DNA of 64,000 bases from CAZSDU01 sp964605775 (GTDB lineage Bacteria; Bacteroidota; Bacteroidia; Bacteroidales; FEN-979): the NCBI GenBank assembly GCA_964605775.1, contig CAZSDU010000009.1, positions 28,079 through 92,078 of the forward strand, given 5' to 3'. The translations under genes were made by a program, and so were the position numbers. The notes below the pieces were generated by a model, which ran no database searches, had not been told where the DNA came from, and saw nothing but the letters and a program-made list of their open reading frames with translations. This document shows, piece after piece, positions 35,758-44,978 of this stretch (within the stretch, counting starts at the first letter, position 1; each line of letters starts with the position of its first letter).

Positions 35758-36539
35758 TATTCAATTTTGTTAATTACGTTGAATTTGATTCCGGCTATTT
35801 CCTGAAGTATCATATAGGCATTATAAAACGCATTTCTGGCTTCCTCGAAGTCGGTAATTGCCTTTCTGTTCATTTCATTGATGTTTGCAAGTTCATAGAG
35901 GGTGGTCTGACCATTGAGAAACTCTTTGTCTCCCATCTCTTTTTGCAAGGCATTAGTGGTCACATTGTCGTTTGCAATTTTCAATTTTTTCTGTGTCACC
36001 AGGAGTTGGTTATACTGAACAATGATCAGTTTACGTAATTCGAGGATCTCATTTTCTTTTACGGCCATGGCTTTTTCCACATCTTTGATGGCTGTCTTTA
36101 CCCTGTTTCTGCGATCCCATAAATCATCCAGAGGAAGTCTGAAACTCATGCTGATCTGATACCGGTTATTATTCTGAAGACTAAGGATGGTGTTGGCATC
36201 CCCCAGGTTAGTTTTATTGTTTGTCAAGGCATCCCAGATATCAGTTGATACCATACCATCTGCATACAGGTTTTGCATCCAGTCACGGCGGGCTGTTTTA
36301 ACCCTGTATTTGGCCATGGCGACATCAGCATCCTTAACTTTCAGGAAAGGAGAATGAACCAGGGCGGAGTCGATCAGATCCTCCAGGGGAGGAATGCGTT
36401 GCATAATATCATCAATTAAAGGATTAAAGACGACTGTGGAAGTATCTTTATCCTGCCAGGATTGTCCGGAAGAAATTACAGAACAGTACAATAAGGAAAA
36501 TAAAATAAGGACTGTAATTCTTGTTTTCATATCAAACAT
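35757..36539 (-). CDS. Short TolC-family outer membrane protein
   Basis: A 260-residue secreted protein with a signal peptide (MKTRITVLILFSLLYCSVIS, from the ATG at 36530; the frame also has an ATG at 36539). It shows the long amphipathic helices of an outer-membrane efflux (TolC/OEP) repeat, for example DALTNNKTNLGDANT and QISMSFRLPLDDLWDRRNRV. At 260 residues it holds about one OEP repeat, where TolC has two. It lies between the sugar transferase and Wzz-like genes, in the place where a Wza-type exporter would be expected. No Wza/OPX gene is visible in the window, so it may be the outer-membrane export component. Confidence 0.75.
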   Translation of the reverse strand: MFDMKTRITVLILFSLLYCSVISSGQSWQDKDTSTVVFNPLIDDIMQRIPPLEDLIDSALVHSPFLKVKDADVAMAKYRVKTARRDWMQNLYADGMVSTDIWDALTNNKTNLGDANTILSLQNNNRYQISMSFRLPLDDLWDRRNRVKTAIKDVEKAMAVKENEILELRKLIIVQYNQLLVTQKKLKIANDNVTTNALQKEMGDKEFLNGQTTLYELANINEMNRKAITDFEEARNAFYNAYMILQEIAGIKFNVINKIE

Positions 36540-37764
36540 TTTCTTTTTGAATCAATGCTGTGAATGTTCTGAAGATAATTTTAATATCTCCCCAGAAAGA
36601 ATTATGTTCCGCATAATAATTATCCAGAGCAAATCTTTCCTCTTCCGACATAATACCGCTTCTGCCTCTTTTTTCCACCTGCCACAGTCCTGTCAGTCCT
36701 GCGGGAGCACGAAACCTGCGGCTCCATTTTTTCTTCGTCAGGGCTTCTGCTTCATTCAGGGGAAGGGGTCGATTGCCAACGATCGACATATCTCCTTTAA
36801 AAATATTGAACAATTGAGGAAGTTCATCAATGCTGGTCATACGGATAATTTTCCCGACTTTGGTAATGCGGGGATCATTCTTGATTTTGAGGAAGGCTTT
36901 GCGTGCATTTTTTCTTTTGTTGGCCAACCGCTCGCAGATTTCTTCTCCATCATAATAAACCAGTGGAGAACATGATTTGCCTTCTGGTAATTTTGAACAT
37001 TCAACACATTTTTCTTCCACGGATTCGTTGATGTACTGATTCAGGTGCTCCACTTCTTTAAGCCTTTTATCGGCATCAGGATACATAGATCTGAATTTGT
37101 AAAAATTAAAGATCTTGTAATTGGCGCCAACTCTTTTTGAAAAGTAATACACCTTACCTTTTGATTCCAGTCTGATCGCCAAAACCGTAATCAACATCAG
37201 GGGCGACAGGATTAGCAATGCCAGTGTGGCAAGGGTCAGGTCAAACAACCTTTTCGGGAAAGGTGTTTGATAAGGACTCATGTCTTCATCGTGGATATTT
37301 AAATTAACGGGAACATAATCGTTTTTTAATTTTATCAACGAATGAATGCGGTTGAAAATATTTCCTGCATCCAGTTTTTTATGATAAAAGTCATCTACCC
37401 CGAAAAGCAAGGCTTCCTGTTTCAGATTATAATCACGGATCAATGAAAGCACGATAAAGGGGGTTTTTTGATAGACCTTATTGAGTTTTAATTTATGAAA
37501 AAGCGCTAATCCATTGATCCCGGGGAGCAGGTACTCGCAAAGAATGGCATCCATTTGCTGATTCTCTTTAAAAAGAGTTACAGGTTTTGGATCTTTATCC
37601 AGGTCAAAAATCCTGAAAGTATTGTTTGTCAGCCAATTCATTGCTGCCAATCCATTTTCTTTGACCGTGACGTCGAACAACCCACTGTCAAGGAATACAT
37701 CAATGCTTGATGGATCATTCCCTATATAGAGGATTTTAAGTTTTGTGATTCCTGTGTCATCCAT
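36532..37764 (-). CDS. Sugar transferase (initiating glycosylphosphotransferase) fused to an N-terminal degenerate receiver domain
   Basis: A 410-residue protein. Residues 8-145 form a receiver-like domain. The phosphoacceptor position holds Glu77 (ILCEYLLPG) in place of Asp, the N-terminal acidic pair is Gly-Asn (YIGNDPSS), and the Ser107 and Lys129 positions are kept. Residues 168-410 are a bacterial sugar transferase: KRLFDLTLATLALLILSP helix, YKFRSM, SIDELPQLFNIFKGDMSIVG, NRPLP and GLTGLWQV. It should start glycan synthesis by moving a sugar-1-phosphate to undecaprenyl phosphate. An insertion with Cys253, 256, 265 and 277 may bind metal. The preceding gene encodes an intact receiver. Confidence 0.92.
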   Translation of the reverse strand: MDDTGITKLKILYIGNDPSSIDVFLDSGLFDVTVKENGLAAMNWLTNNTFRIFDLDKDPKPVTLFKENQQMDAILCEYLLPGINGLALFHKLKLNKVYQKTPFIVLSLIRDYNLKQEALLFGVDDFYHKKLDAGNIFNRIHSLIKLKNDYVPVNLNIHDEDMSPYQTPFPKRLFDLTLATLALLILSPLMLITVLAIRLESKGKVYYFSKRVGANYKIFNFYKFRSMYPDADKRLKEVEHLNQYINESVEEKCVECSKLPEGKSCSPLVYYDGEEICERLANKRKNARKAFLKIKNDPRITKVGKIIRMTSIDELPQLFNIFKGDMSIVGNRPLPLNEAEALTKKKWSRRFRAPAGLTGLWQVEKRGRSGIMSEEERFALDNYYAEHNSFWGDIKIIFRTFTALIQKENV

Positions 37765-37769
37765 ATATC

Positions 37770-38168
37770 CTAACTTCCTCTTCTTTGAGAATACTGTTCT
37801 TTTGATTCCAGACGGCGTTTGATTCTGGCAATCAGTTCTTTAGGATTAAATGGTTTGAGCACGTAATCATCCGCACCCATTTCGAAGCACTTGATTTTAT
37901 CTGCACTTTCTTCTTTACCGGAAAGCATGATCAGGGGAATCTCTTCGAAAAAACCACTTTCACGTATCTTTCTGATAAATTCAAACCCGTTCAGCACAGG
38001 CATCTCCACGTCACAGATTATGACATCCGGAAGATTTCCGGATTGAAGATAATAAAGAGCATCCATACCATTGTTCATGGTAACTACCTCGAAGTCTTTA
38101 TTGAATGTATTTTCGATGATAAATCGGATACTCTTTTCATCATCAAGAGCGAGTATCTTTTTCTTCAT
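37770..38168 (-). CDS. Single-domain response regulator
   Basis: A 132-residue receiver with no output domain. Conserved residues are the acidic Asp9-Asp10 pair (ALDDEKS), phosphoacceptor Asp53 (VIICDVEMPVLNG), Ser83 and Lys105 (YVLKPFNP). It is the first gene of the polysaccharide operon, 5 bases before the receiver-fused sugar transferase, and has a TATATTTG promoter element. It probably signals by protein contact, perhaps with the sugar transferase's receiver-like domain, and may take phosphate from the two hybrid kinases at the other end of the locus (inference). Confidence 0.93.
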   Translation of the reverse strand: MKKKILALDDEKSIRFIIENTFNKDFEVVTMNNGMDALYYLQSGNLPDVIICDVEMPVLNGFEFIRKIRESGFFEEIPLIMLSGKEESADKIKCFEMGADDYVLKPFNPKELIARIKRRLESKEQYSQRRGS

Positions 38169-38186
38169 GCATCACAATTTAGTAAG

Positions 38187-38194
38187 CAAATATA
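38187..38194 (-). promoter_or_regulatory. Promoter -7 element of the polysaccharide operon
   Basis: TATATTTG on the minus strand, 18 bases before the ATG of the response regulator. No strong -33 box is seen. The 110-bp gap between this gene and uvrB is otherwise AT-rich and featureless. Confidence 0.45.
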
Positions 38195-38278
38195 TTCTAA
38201 TTTGGATGAAATGATAAAAATAGATATTAACAAAAACAAAAAAGTTATTGACTGGATTCCCTTCTTTTATTGGATTTT

Positions 38279-40303
38279 TTAAGGCTTGGGTTCGATGAGT
38301 TGTTGAAGAGCAAAGACTTCATCACGAAGACGGGCGGCTTCAATGAAATCCAGTGCTTTTACGGCATCTTCCATCATTTTTCTGGTTTTTGACAAGAGTT
38401 TTAGGAGTTTTTCCTTCGACATATACTGTATTACGGGATCTGCAGCAATATTTCCCGACTCCTTTTCAATATATGTCTTGGAATGAATGTGTCTGGAATC
38501 TGCCACTGAGGTCTGGCCAAGAATATCCTGGGTACTTTTGATTATGGCTGCAGGGGTGATGTTATGCGAAAGATTGTAGGCCATTTGTTTTTCCCTTCTG
38601 CGATTGGTTTCGGCCATCATTCGTTTCATGGAATCAGTCATCTTATCCGCATACATGATCACTTTACTGTTTACATTCCTTGCTGCCCTGCCTGCAGTTT
38701 GTGTAAGGGAGCGTTCAGAGCGTAAAAATCCTTCTTTATCCGCATCGAGAATAGCTACTAAAGAAACTTCAGGTAAATCCAGCCCTTCCCTGAGAAGATT
38801 TACCCCAATCAGCACATCAAAGACACCCATCCTCAGGTCCCGCATAATTTCAACCCTTTCTAAGGTCTCCACGTCAGAATGGATGTATCTGCACTTCACT
38901 CCAAGTTTTAAAAAGTAGGCTGACAATTCTTCCGCCATTCTTTTGGTAAGGGTTGTCACAAGTACCCTTTCATTGACCATGATCCGCTGATTGATTTCAT
39001 CCAGCAGATCATCAATCTGGTTCAGGCTTGGGCGGACTTCCACATAGGGATCAAGCAGGCCGGTAGGCCGGATCACCTGTTCCACGACAACACCTTCACA
39101 TTTCTGTAATTCAAAATCGGCTGGTGTCGCACTGACATAAATCACCTGACCGACCATGGATTCGAATTCATCATAAGTCAACGGACGGTTATCCAGGGCA
39201 GAGGGAAGTCGAAAACCATATTCCACCAGGGTTTGTTTCCGTGAACGGTCTCCGCCATACATGGCCCGGATCTGAGGGATGGAAACATGGCTTTCATCCA
39301 TCACCATCAGAAAATCATCAGGAAAATAATCCAACAGACAGAAGGGACGAGAACCGGGTGCCCGACCGTCAAAATACCGGGAATAATTTTCTATACCTGA
39401 ACAATAACCCAGTTCCCGCATCATTTCCATATCGTAAGTCACACGGTCTTCCAGCCTTTTGGCTTCCATTTCCTTATTGTTCTCCTTGAAGTATTGAATC
39501 TGCTTCAGCAGATCATCCTGAATTTCAACCAGGGATTCTTTCATTTTATCCTGGGTGGTGACAAAGATATTGGCAGGATACACCGTCAGGATTTCCTGAG
39601 TGTCCATTTTTCTGCCTGTTGACGGATCGATGGAGGTTATGGACTCAATTTCATTGCCGAAAAAAATAATCCTGTAAGCGATATCCAGATAGGCTGGGAA
39701 AATATCCACAGAATCACCCTTCACCCTGAATTTTCCCCTGATCAATTCGGTTTCGGAACGGGCATAAAGACTGTTGACGAACATCTGCAAAAGACTGTTC
39801 CTGCTGAGTTTCTGTCCTATTTTAATCCGGATGACCTGTTGGTTGAAATCATCTGGGTTGCCTATTCCATAGATACAGGAAACCGAAGCGACAACAATGA
39901 CATCACGACGTCCTGATAAAAGCGAAGAAGAAGCACTCAACCTTAGCTTTTCGATTTCTTCATTGATGGAAAGATCTTTTTCAATATAGGTATTTGTTAC
40001 AGGGATATATGCTTCCGGCTGGTAATAATCATAATAGGAAACAAAGAACTCAACGGCGTTTTCAGGAAAAAACTGCTTGAATTCCCCGAAAAGCTGAGCG
40101 GCCAGGGTTTTGTTATGACTTAAGACAAGGGTAGGTTTCTGGACTTGCTGGATCACATTTGCGATGGTAAAGGTTTTCCCTGAACCTGTAACGCCGACCA
40201 GAACCTGAGCCGGATCATTACGCCGGATGCCCTCAATCAGTTGCTGTATCGCTTCCGGTTGATCTCCTGTTGGCTGAAAAGCAGAAGTCAGGTTAAATTT
40301 CAA
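38279..40303 (-). CDS. uvrB: Excinuclease ABC subunit B
   Basis: A 674-residue UvrB, the damage-verifying helicase of nucleotide excision repair. The Walker A motif is GVTGSGKTFTIAN (about residues 38-50), the beta-hairpin region is SYYDYYQPEAYIP, motif II is MDESHVSIPQ, and motif VI is QTAGRAARN. The C-terminal UVR motif that contacts UvrA/UvrC (DAVKALDFIEAARLRDEVF) is intact. Full length for the family. It is the last gene of a mutL-to-uvrB block, 10 bases after the EEP-family gene. Confidence 0.98.
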   Translation of the reverse strand: MKFNLTSAFQPTGDQPEAIQQLIEGIRRNDPAQVLVGVTGSGKTFTIANVIQQVQKPTLVLSHNKTLAAQLFGEFKQFFPENAVEFFVSYYDYYQPEAYIPVTNTYIEKDLSINEEIEKLRLSASSSLLSGRRDVIVVASVSCIYGIGNPDDFNQQVIRIKIGQKLSRNSLLQMFVNSLYARSETELIRGKFRVKGDSVDIFPAYLDIAYRIIFFGNEIESITSIDPSTGRKMDTQEILTVYPANIFVTTQDKMKESLVEIQDDLLKQIQYFKENNKEMEAKRLEDRVTYDMEMMRELGYCSGIENYSRYFDGRAPGSRPFCLLDYFPDDFLMVMDESHVSIPQIRAMYGGDRSRKQTLVEYGFRLPSALDNRPLTYDEFESMVGQVIYVSATPADFELQKCEGVVVEQVIRPTGLLDPYVEVRPSLNQIDDLLDEINQRIMVNERVLVTTLTKRMAEELSAYFLKLGVKCRYIHSDVETLERVEIMRDLRMGVFDVLIGVNLLREGLDLPEVSLVAILDADKEGFLRSERSLTQTAGRAARNVNSKVIMYADKMTDSMKRMMAETNRRREKQMAYNLSHNITPAAIIKSTQDILGQTSVADSRHIHSKTYIEKESGNIAADPVIQYMSKEKLLKLLSKTRKMMEDAVKALDFIEAARLRDEVFALQQLIEPKP

Positions 40304-40313
40304 AAGTCAGGAT

Positions 40314-41435
40314 TTAAGGTTTTATAAATAAAGTTGAGGTGATCGGGTAATGATCAGAAAGATCAATGGGAAATTTCTGATAATGTGTGGACATAAAATA
40401 ATCGCTGTATAAAATATAATCGATCCTGAAAGAAGGCAGTTTCCCTGCATAGGTACTTCCAAAAATTTCTCTTCCTGCTTTTTTAAATGCATCGTTCAGT
40501 CCTTTAGTCAGGGTACGGTAAGTGTAGGAAGAGGGAGTGTCATTAAAATCTCCGCAAACGATCATGGGATAATGACATTGCTGCATATGATTTTTCAACC
40601 GGTCAACTTGTTTTGAACGCATGATAAAAGCACGTCTGAGTTTCCAGGCCATTTTTTTTGATCCTTCTTTGATTTTTGGGGTTTCTGCTTCAGGATTAGT
40701 GAGGCGGGAATAAAAAGAATAATCTTCATCCCCGAACCGGAATGGTTCCAGATGAAGATTGTAAACCCGCACTGTATCCGAATGAATCAGAATATCTGTG
40801 TAGATAGCGAAAATACTTTGGTTTTGAAATCCGATTTGATCACTTTTGACGATGGGGAATCTTGAAAAAGTGGCAATGGCATTGATTTTTTCTTTGTCCC
40901 AGAATTCATGGTAATTCTTTAAGTAGTAATGATCCAGGTTGATGGCCCTTGTAAACCTTGAAACAGTTTTATTAAAATTCTCTCCCATGGCAAAGAATTC
41001 CTGAATACAGATGATATCGGCCTGTTGTCCGGAAAGAAAATCCGTGACTTTACTTCGGGTTTCCGAGGCGCTTTGGTGGGGGACATAACCATACAGGCTA
41101 TGAACATTATAGGAGATGATCTTTATTGGTTTGACCGTTAACGGTTGGGACTGTGTGAGATGAATGGGCAGGATGGAGGTTAACTGATTCCAGCCAATCA
41201 ACGTACAAACCAGGGATAAAAAAATAATCCTTCTCCAAAGGACAAGCCAGATCAAGATAAAAAACAAATTTGAAATCAGTAAAACGGGATAGGCCAGCCC
41301 CGTAAACGCGAAAATCCAATATTTTGAAGGACTGATGCATGCTGAGAAGGAGGAAAGCAGCAAGCCTGTAGCAACCAAAATATTCAGTATGATCAGGAGT
41401 TTGATGAGGATCGATGTTGACTTTTTCTTTCCCAC
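40314..41435 (-). CDS. Membrane-anchored endonuclease/exonuclease/phosphatase family protein
   Basis: A 373-residue protein. Three hydrophobic helices in the first 100 residues anchor an EEP domain. Catalytic motifs are IISYNVHSLYG (Asn), DIICIQEFF (metal Glu), VCGDFNDTPSSYTYR (Asp-Asn pair) and SDHYPITSTLF (Asp-His). Substrates in this family include DNA, phosphoinositides and sphingomyelin, so the activity is not fixed by sequence. The order mutL, rhomboid, rhomboid, EEP is one I recognise as recurrent in Bacteroidota. The catalytic domain follows the helices and could face the periplasm. Confidence 0.88.
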   Translation of the reverse strand: MGKKKSTSILIKLLIILNILVATGLLLSSFSACISPSKYWIFAFTGLAYPVLLISNLFFILIWLVLWRRIIFLSLVCTLIGWNQLTSILPIHLTQSQPLTVKPIKIISYNVHSLYGYVPHQSASETRSKVTDFLSGQQADIICIQEFFAMGENFNKTVSRFTRAINLDHYYLKNYHEFWDKEKINAIATFSRFPIVKSDQIGFQNQSIFAIYTDILIHSDTVRVYNLHLEPFRFGDEDYSFYSRLTNPEAETPKIKEGSKKMAWKLRRAFIMRSKQVDRLKNHMQQCHYPMIVCGDFNDTPSSYTYRTLTKGLNDAFKKAGREIFGSTYAGKLPSFRIDYILYSDYFMSTHYQKFPIDLSDHYPITSTLFIKP

Positions 41436-41441
41436 GGATCG

Positions 41442-42350
41442 TCAATTTTTTGTTGAAGACTTGAATAGAAATTCTTTTTCTTCTCTAGAAAGACTGTCGT
41501 ATCCTCCTTTTGAGATTTTTTCCAGAATTTCATCGGTACGCTCCTGATTTTTTTTCTTCCTGAGATTATATTCTTCATCGGTAAACGGGCGCGTTGTATG
41601 TCCGGAATTATTTGGGGAAGAATGCCGGCTCCGAAAAAAATGATGGAATCGCTCAGTATTTTTTCCAGAGATGAACAATGCATATGCCATTCCGAACAGG
41701 GCACCCCCGATATGGGCGATATGACCTCCGGCATTTTCTGACGGAATCATGAAAAAATCAAATATAAACAGGGCAATGGTCAGGTAGATGATTTTAATCC
41801 TTCCGAAAAACAATAATTGAATGGTATATTTGGGAACATGGAATGATATGGTGGTCACAACGGCCATGACAGATGCTGAAGCGCCAAGGGCTGAAGCCAG
41901 TGGAATCATGGGGCGAAATACCGGAAAAAGATTAAATCCTGCAATATAAACGGCCCCGCCGGCAATTCCTCCGAGCAGATAAACCCAGAGAAGTCTTTGT
42001 CCCGAAAGGTATTCCGTGAAAATTTTTCCAAACCAGAACAACCAGAGCATATTGAATAGTAAATGCCAGAAATCAAGGTGAAGAAACATATAGGTGATGA
42101 TCGTCCAGGGTTTTTCCGAGATCAGGGAAATACTGGCCGGAAGTGCAAGTAGGTTGAGTACGGTATGGATAGCATGGTGGGCATCAGGCTGGTTAAGGAG
42201 AAAAAAAACCACCCTGAATGCCATGATCAGAATCCAGATAGCAATATTGCTGGTGATGAGGATCGACAGAACAGAACCCTGACTGAAAAATTTTCTGATT
42301 TCAATCCAGTAGTTAGGTGGAGGACTGTAGTTCTGGTACATGACGGTCAA
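41442..42350 (-). CDS. Rhomboid family intramembrane serine protease (first of a pair)
   Basis: A 302-residue membrane protein with six or seven helices. The catalytic Ser is Ser158 in LGASASVMAV, where the usual GxSG motif reads GASA. The catalytic His is in GGHIAHIGGALFG near residue 213. The HLDFWHLLFNMLWLFWFG segment (residues 91-108) is the family's conserved second-helix region. A charged cytoplasmic tail of about 70 residues follows (EEYNLRKKKNQERTDEIL), ending with a LSREEKEFL motif often found in Bacteroidota rhomboids. It overlaps the second rhomboid gene by four bases. Confidence 0.92.
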   Translation of the reverse strand: MTVMYQNYSPPPNYWIEIRKFFSQGSVLSILITSNIAIWILIMAFRVVFFLLNQPDAHHAIHTVLNLLALPASISLISEKPWTIITYMFLHLDFWHLLFNMLWLFWFGKIFTEYLSGQRLLWVYLLGGIAGGAVYIAGFNLFPVFRPMIPLASALGASASVMAVVTTISFHVPKYTIQLLFFGRIKIIYLTIALFIFDFFMIPSENAGGHIAHIGGALFGMAYALFISGKNTERFHHFFRSRHSSPNNSGHTTRPFTDEEYNLRKKKNQERTDEILEKISKGGYDSLSREEKEFLFKSSTKN

Positions 42351-43174
42351 TTTTTAGATTTCTTTCTCCAGTAAATGATCAGGAAAAATCCAAAAAGCAT
42401 TCCTCCGAGATGGGCAAAATGGGCGATATTGTCACTTGGATTATTGGATATTCCAGAAAATACTTCAATGGCTCCATACAAAATAACGATCCACTTGGCT
42501 TTGATGGGAAATAAAAAATAGATATAAACCAGCATATTGGGAAACAACATGCCGAATGCAAGAAGAATTCCATATACTGCCCCTGAGGCGCCGATGGTAG
42601 GAACATTCATCTGCAAAGTAATCAATTGATTGATATAGTCCAGAGATTGTTGCCTGTACATCAGATTCTTGGGCGACATGGACCACTCCCCGATGAACGT
42701 TCTGACACTTCCCTCGATTTCATAGTACTGAGGGTAATGCTGACGGATAAAGGCAATAAAGCCATCCAGGTTGGGGGACTGACTATAGGCCATAGCAGCA
42801 GACTGAATGGAAGACATGTCCCACCAGATCACCAAGGTCTGAATTATGGCAGCCCCTATACCAGTGATCATATAATAGGTCAGGAAGCGTTTTGGACCCC
42901 AGACATTTTCCAGTAAGTATCCAAACATCCACAAAGCAAACATATTATATAAAATGTGCTTGAAGTCGGCATGAAGAAACATATAGGTTACAAACTGGTA
43001 AGGACGGAAAAGGTCTGATCCGAAGTAGTGAAGTCCAAGGATATCTACCAGATTTATCCGGAAGGCATTTTCAAAAGAAAGTGTTGCCAGGAAAAACAAT
43101 CCGTTAATAATGAGCAAATTTTTGACCACCGGGGGTAATAATCGAAATCCTGCAGGGTTATATTGGTTGAACAT
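42347..43174 (-). CDS. Rhomboid family intramembrane serine protease (second of a pair)
   Basis: A 275-residue rhomboid. Catalytic Ser197 lies in the canonical GASGAVYGILLAFG and His255 in NIAHFAHLGGMLFG. The region YMFLHADFKHILYNMFALWMFG matches the conserved HxxxN element, here quoted across 22 residues of the helix in two overlapping parts (YMFLHADFKHILYN and ILYNMFALWMFG). A long soluble insertion (about 120-190) separates helices 3 and 4. It cleaves transmembrane helices of unknown client proteins. It lies between mutL and the second rhomboid. Confidence 0.93.
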   Translation of the reverse strand: MFNQYNPAGFRLLPPVVKNLLIINGLFFLATLSFENAFRINLVDILGLHYFGSDLFRPYQFVTYMFLHADFKHILYNMFALWMFGYLLENVWGPKRFLTYYMITGIGAAIIQTLVIWWDMSSIQSAAMAYSQSPNLDGFIAFIRQHYPQYYEIEGSVRTFIGEWSMSPKNLMYRQQSLDYINQLITLQMNVPTIGASGAVYGILLAFGMLFPNMLVYIYFLFPIKAKWIVILYGAIEVFSGISNNPSDNIAHFAHLGGMLFGFFLIIYWRKKSKN

Positions 43175-43185
43175 GAAGGGAGGGT

Positions 43186-44973
43186 TTAATGTTTAAATTT
43201 TTTAGTCATTTCTTCATACGGAATAACCATCATTGTAGGTTTGCCTTCCGGGGAGATTTCAGGTACCTTACAGGCAAACAATTGCTCCACCATGCTATTC
43301 ATTTCCGATGGATGTAGTTTTCTTCCCTTTTTCACAGAGAGTTTTTTTGACAGTACCCGGAAAAGGTTCAGCTTATCGGGTGTTTTTGTGTTCCTGAAAG
43401 ACACTTTCAGCGATTCCAGAACGGATTCCATCAGATCAGAAGCTTCAAGATTTTGGCAATCAGCTGGAACGGCATGGATAAGAAAAGTATTGTTGCCGAA
43501 ATCCCGGATCTCAAACCCGATTTCCTCAAACAGACCTCTGGATTCCTGAAAAAGTTGTGCATCCTCATGGGTCAGGGTTATGGATTGGGGCAATAATATA
43601 TGTTGTGAACCACCAGGGTCATGCTGATCTTGATTCAGCATACGTTCATACAATATTCTTTCATGGGCATTTTGCTGATCGATGATTACGATACCGCTCT
43701 GGGTATGGGTTATCAGAAAAGCATTTTTCACCTGGATCACCCTTAGTTGGTCTGGTTGACTGTCATTGCTCCAGAAAGTAGATTGAAGCTCTATTTCTTG
43801 AGGAGCAGGTTTTATTTCTGAAGGTTTTGGAATGAACGGAATCTGAGGCTGGGCATTCGTTTTTTTCTCAAAAGGATTAAATTCAGGGTTGATGGTTATG
43901 GAAGGGGGAGGGACATAGTGGTTGCGGGTTGGGTCAGGGAGAATCATGCTTTGTTCCACCTCAAAATCGAGGGTGGGAGAAAGGTTGAATCTCCCGATCG
44001 ATTGTTTGATGGCGGCATGCAGAATGGCATAAATACTTTTGATCTCCAGAAAATTGATTTCGGTCTTAGTGGGATGGATGTTAACATCGATCGACTTAGG
44101 GTCAACTTCAAGGTAAATGAAATAAGTGGGAAAAGCATCACTCGGGATCAATTCTTTAAACGCATTTTCTACGGCATGATGCAAATAAGGGCTTTTCATG
44201 AATCTTCCGTTGGTAAAGAAGTATTGTTCCCCCCTTGTTCTCTTTGCAAATTCAGGTTTACCAATAAAGCCGGAAATATTAACCAGTTCTGTCTGTTGTT
44301 CAATCGGGATCAGTCGTTGGTTATAGTTGCTACCTAAAAGATTGATGATGCGCTGTTTGAGATTGCTGGAAGGAAGCTGGAACAACATTTTATCCTGGTT
44401 ATAAAAAGAGAAGGAAAGCCCAGGATTGACCAGCGCAATCCTGAAAAACTCTTCCATCAGGTATTTTAATTCCAGTGTATTAGACTTTAAAAAATTTCTT
44501 CTGGCGGGGACGTTGAAAAACAGGTTTTTCACCATTACCGATGTGCCATTGGGGCAGTTAACCGGAGATTGGCTTTTAAAATCAGAACCTTCGATTTCGA
44601 CACAAGTCCCGATTTCATCTTCCACCCTTTTGGTCCTTAATTCAAGTTGAGCCACGGAGGCAATGGAAGCCAGGGCTTCTCCCCTGAAACCAAGGGTGCG
44701 AATTGCCTGAAGGTCGTTAGCCGATTGAATTTTTGAAGTAGCATGCCGTTCAAAACACATTCTTGCATCTCTTTCCGACATCCCGCAACCATTGTCAATG
44801 ACCTGGATCAATGTTTTTCCGGCTTCTTTAATGATGAGCTTGATGTCGGTGGCGCCGGCGTCAATGGTATTTTCGAGCAGTTCCTTGGCTGCAGAAGCGG
44901 GGCGCTGAACGACTTCTCCTGCGGCAATTTGATTGGCCACAGAATCCGGTAATAAGCGAATGAGATCACCCAT
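43186..44973 (-). CDS. mutL: DNA mismatch repair protein MutL
   Basis: A 595-residue MutL. The GHKL ATPase motifs are intact: IAAGEVVQRPASAAKELLEN, VIDNGCGMSERD and TLGFRGEALASIASVA. The transducer domain follows, with FFTNGRFMKSPYL and the VDVNIHPTKTEI equivalent (SIDVNIHPTKTEINFLE). In the C-terminal dimerisation/endonuclease domain, the metal-binding motif reads DQQNAHERILYE, differing from the DQHA-x2-E-x4-E consensus in its third and fourth positions. The final FACKVPEISPEGKPTMM corresponds to the other metal-site loop. A leader of about zero bases is implied by the TATCTTTG element just upstream. Confidence 0.97.
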   Translation of the reverse strand: MGDLIRLLPDSVANQIAAGEVVQRPASAAKELLENTIDAGATDIKLIIKEAGKTLIQVIDNGCGMSERDARMCFERHATSKIQSANDLQAIRTLGFRGEALASIASVAQLELRTKRVEDEIGTCVEIEGSDFKSQSPVNCPNGTSVMVKNLFFNVPARRNFLKSNTLELKYLMEEFFRIALVNPGLSFSFYNQDKMLFQLPSSNLKQRIINLLGSNYNQRLIPIEQQTELVNISGFIGKPEFAKRTRGEQYFFTNGRFMKSPYLHHAVENAFKELIPSDAFPTYFIYLEVDPKSIDVNIHPTKTEINFLEIKSIYAILHAAIKQSIGRFNLSPTLDFEVEQSMILPDPTRNHYVPPPSITINPEFNPFEKKTNAQPQIPFIPKPSEIKPAPQEIELQSTFWSNDSQPDQLRVIQVKNAFLITHTQSGIVIIDQQNAHERILYERMLNQDQHDPGGSQHILLPQSITLTHEDAQLFQESRGLFEEIGFEIRDFGNNTFLIHAVPADCQNLEASDLMESVLESLKVSFRNTKTPDKLNLFRVLSKKLSVKKGRKLHPSEMNSMVEQLFACKVPEISPEGKPTMMVIPYEEMTKKFKH

Positions 44974-44978
44974 AGCTA

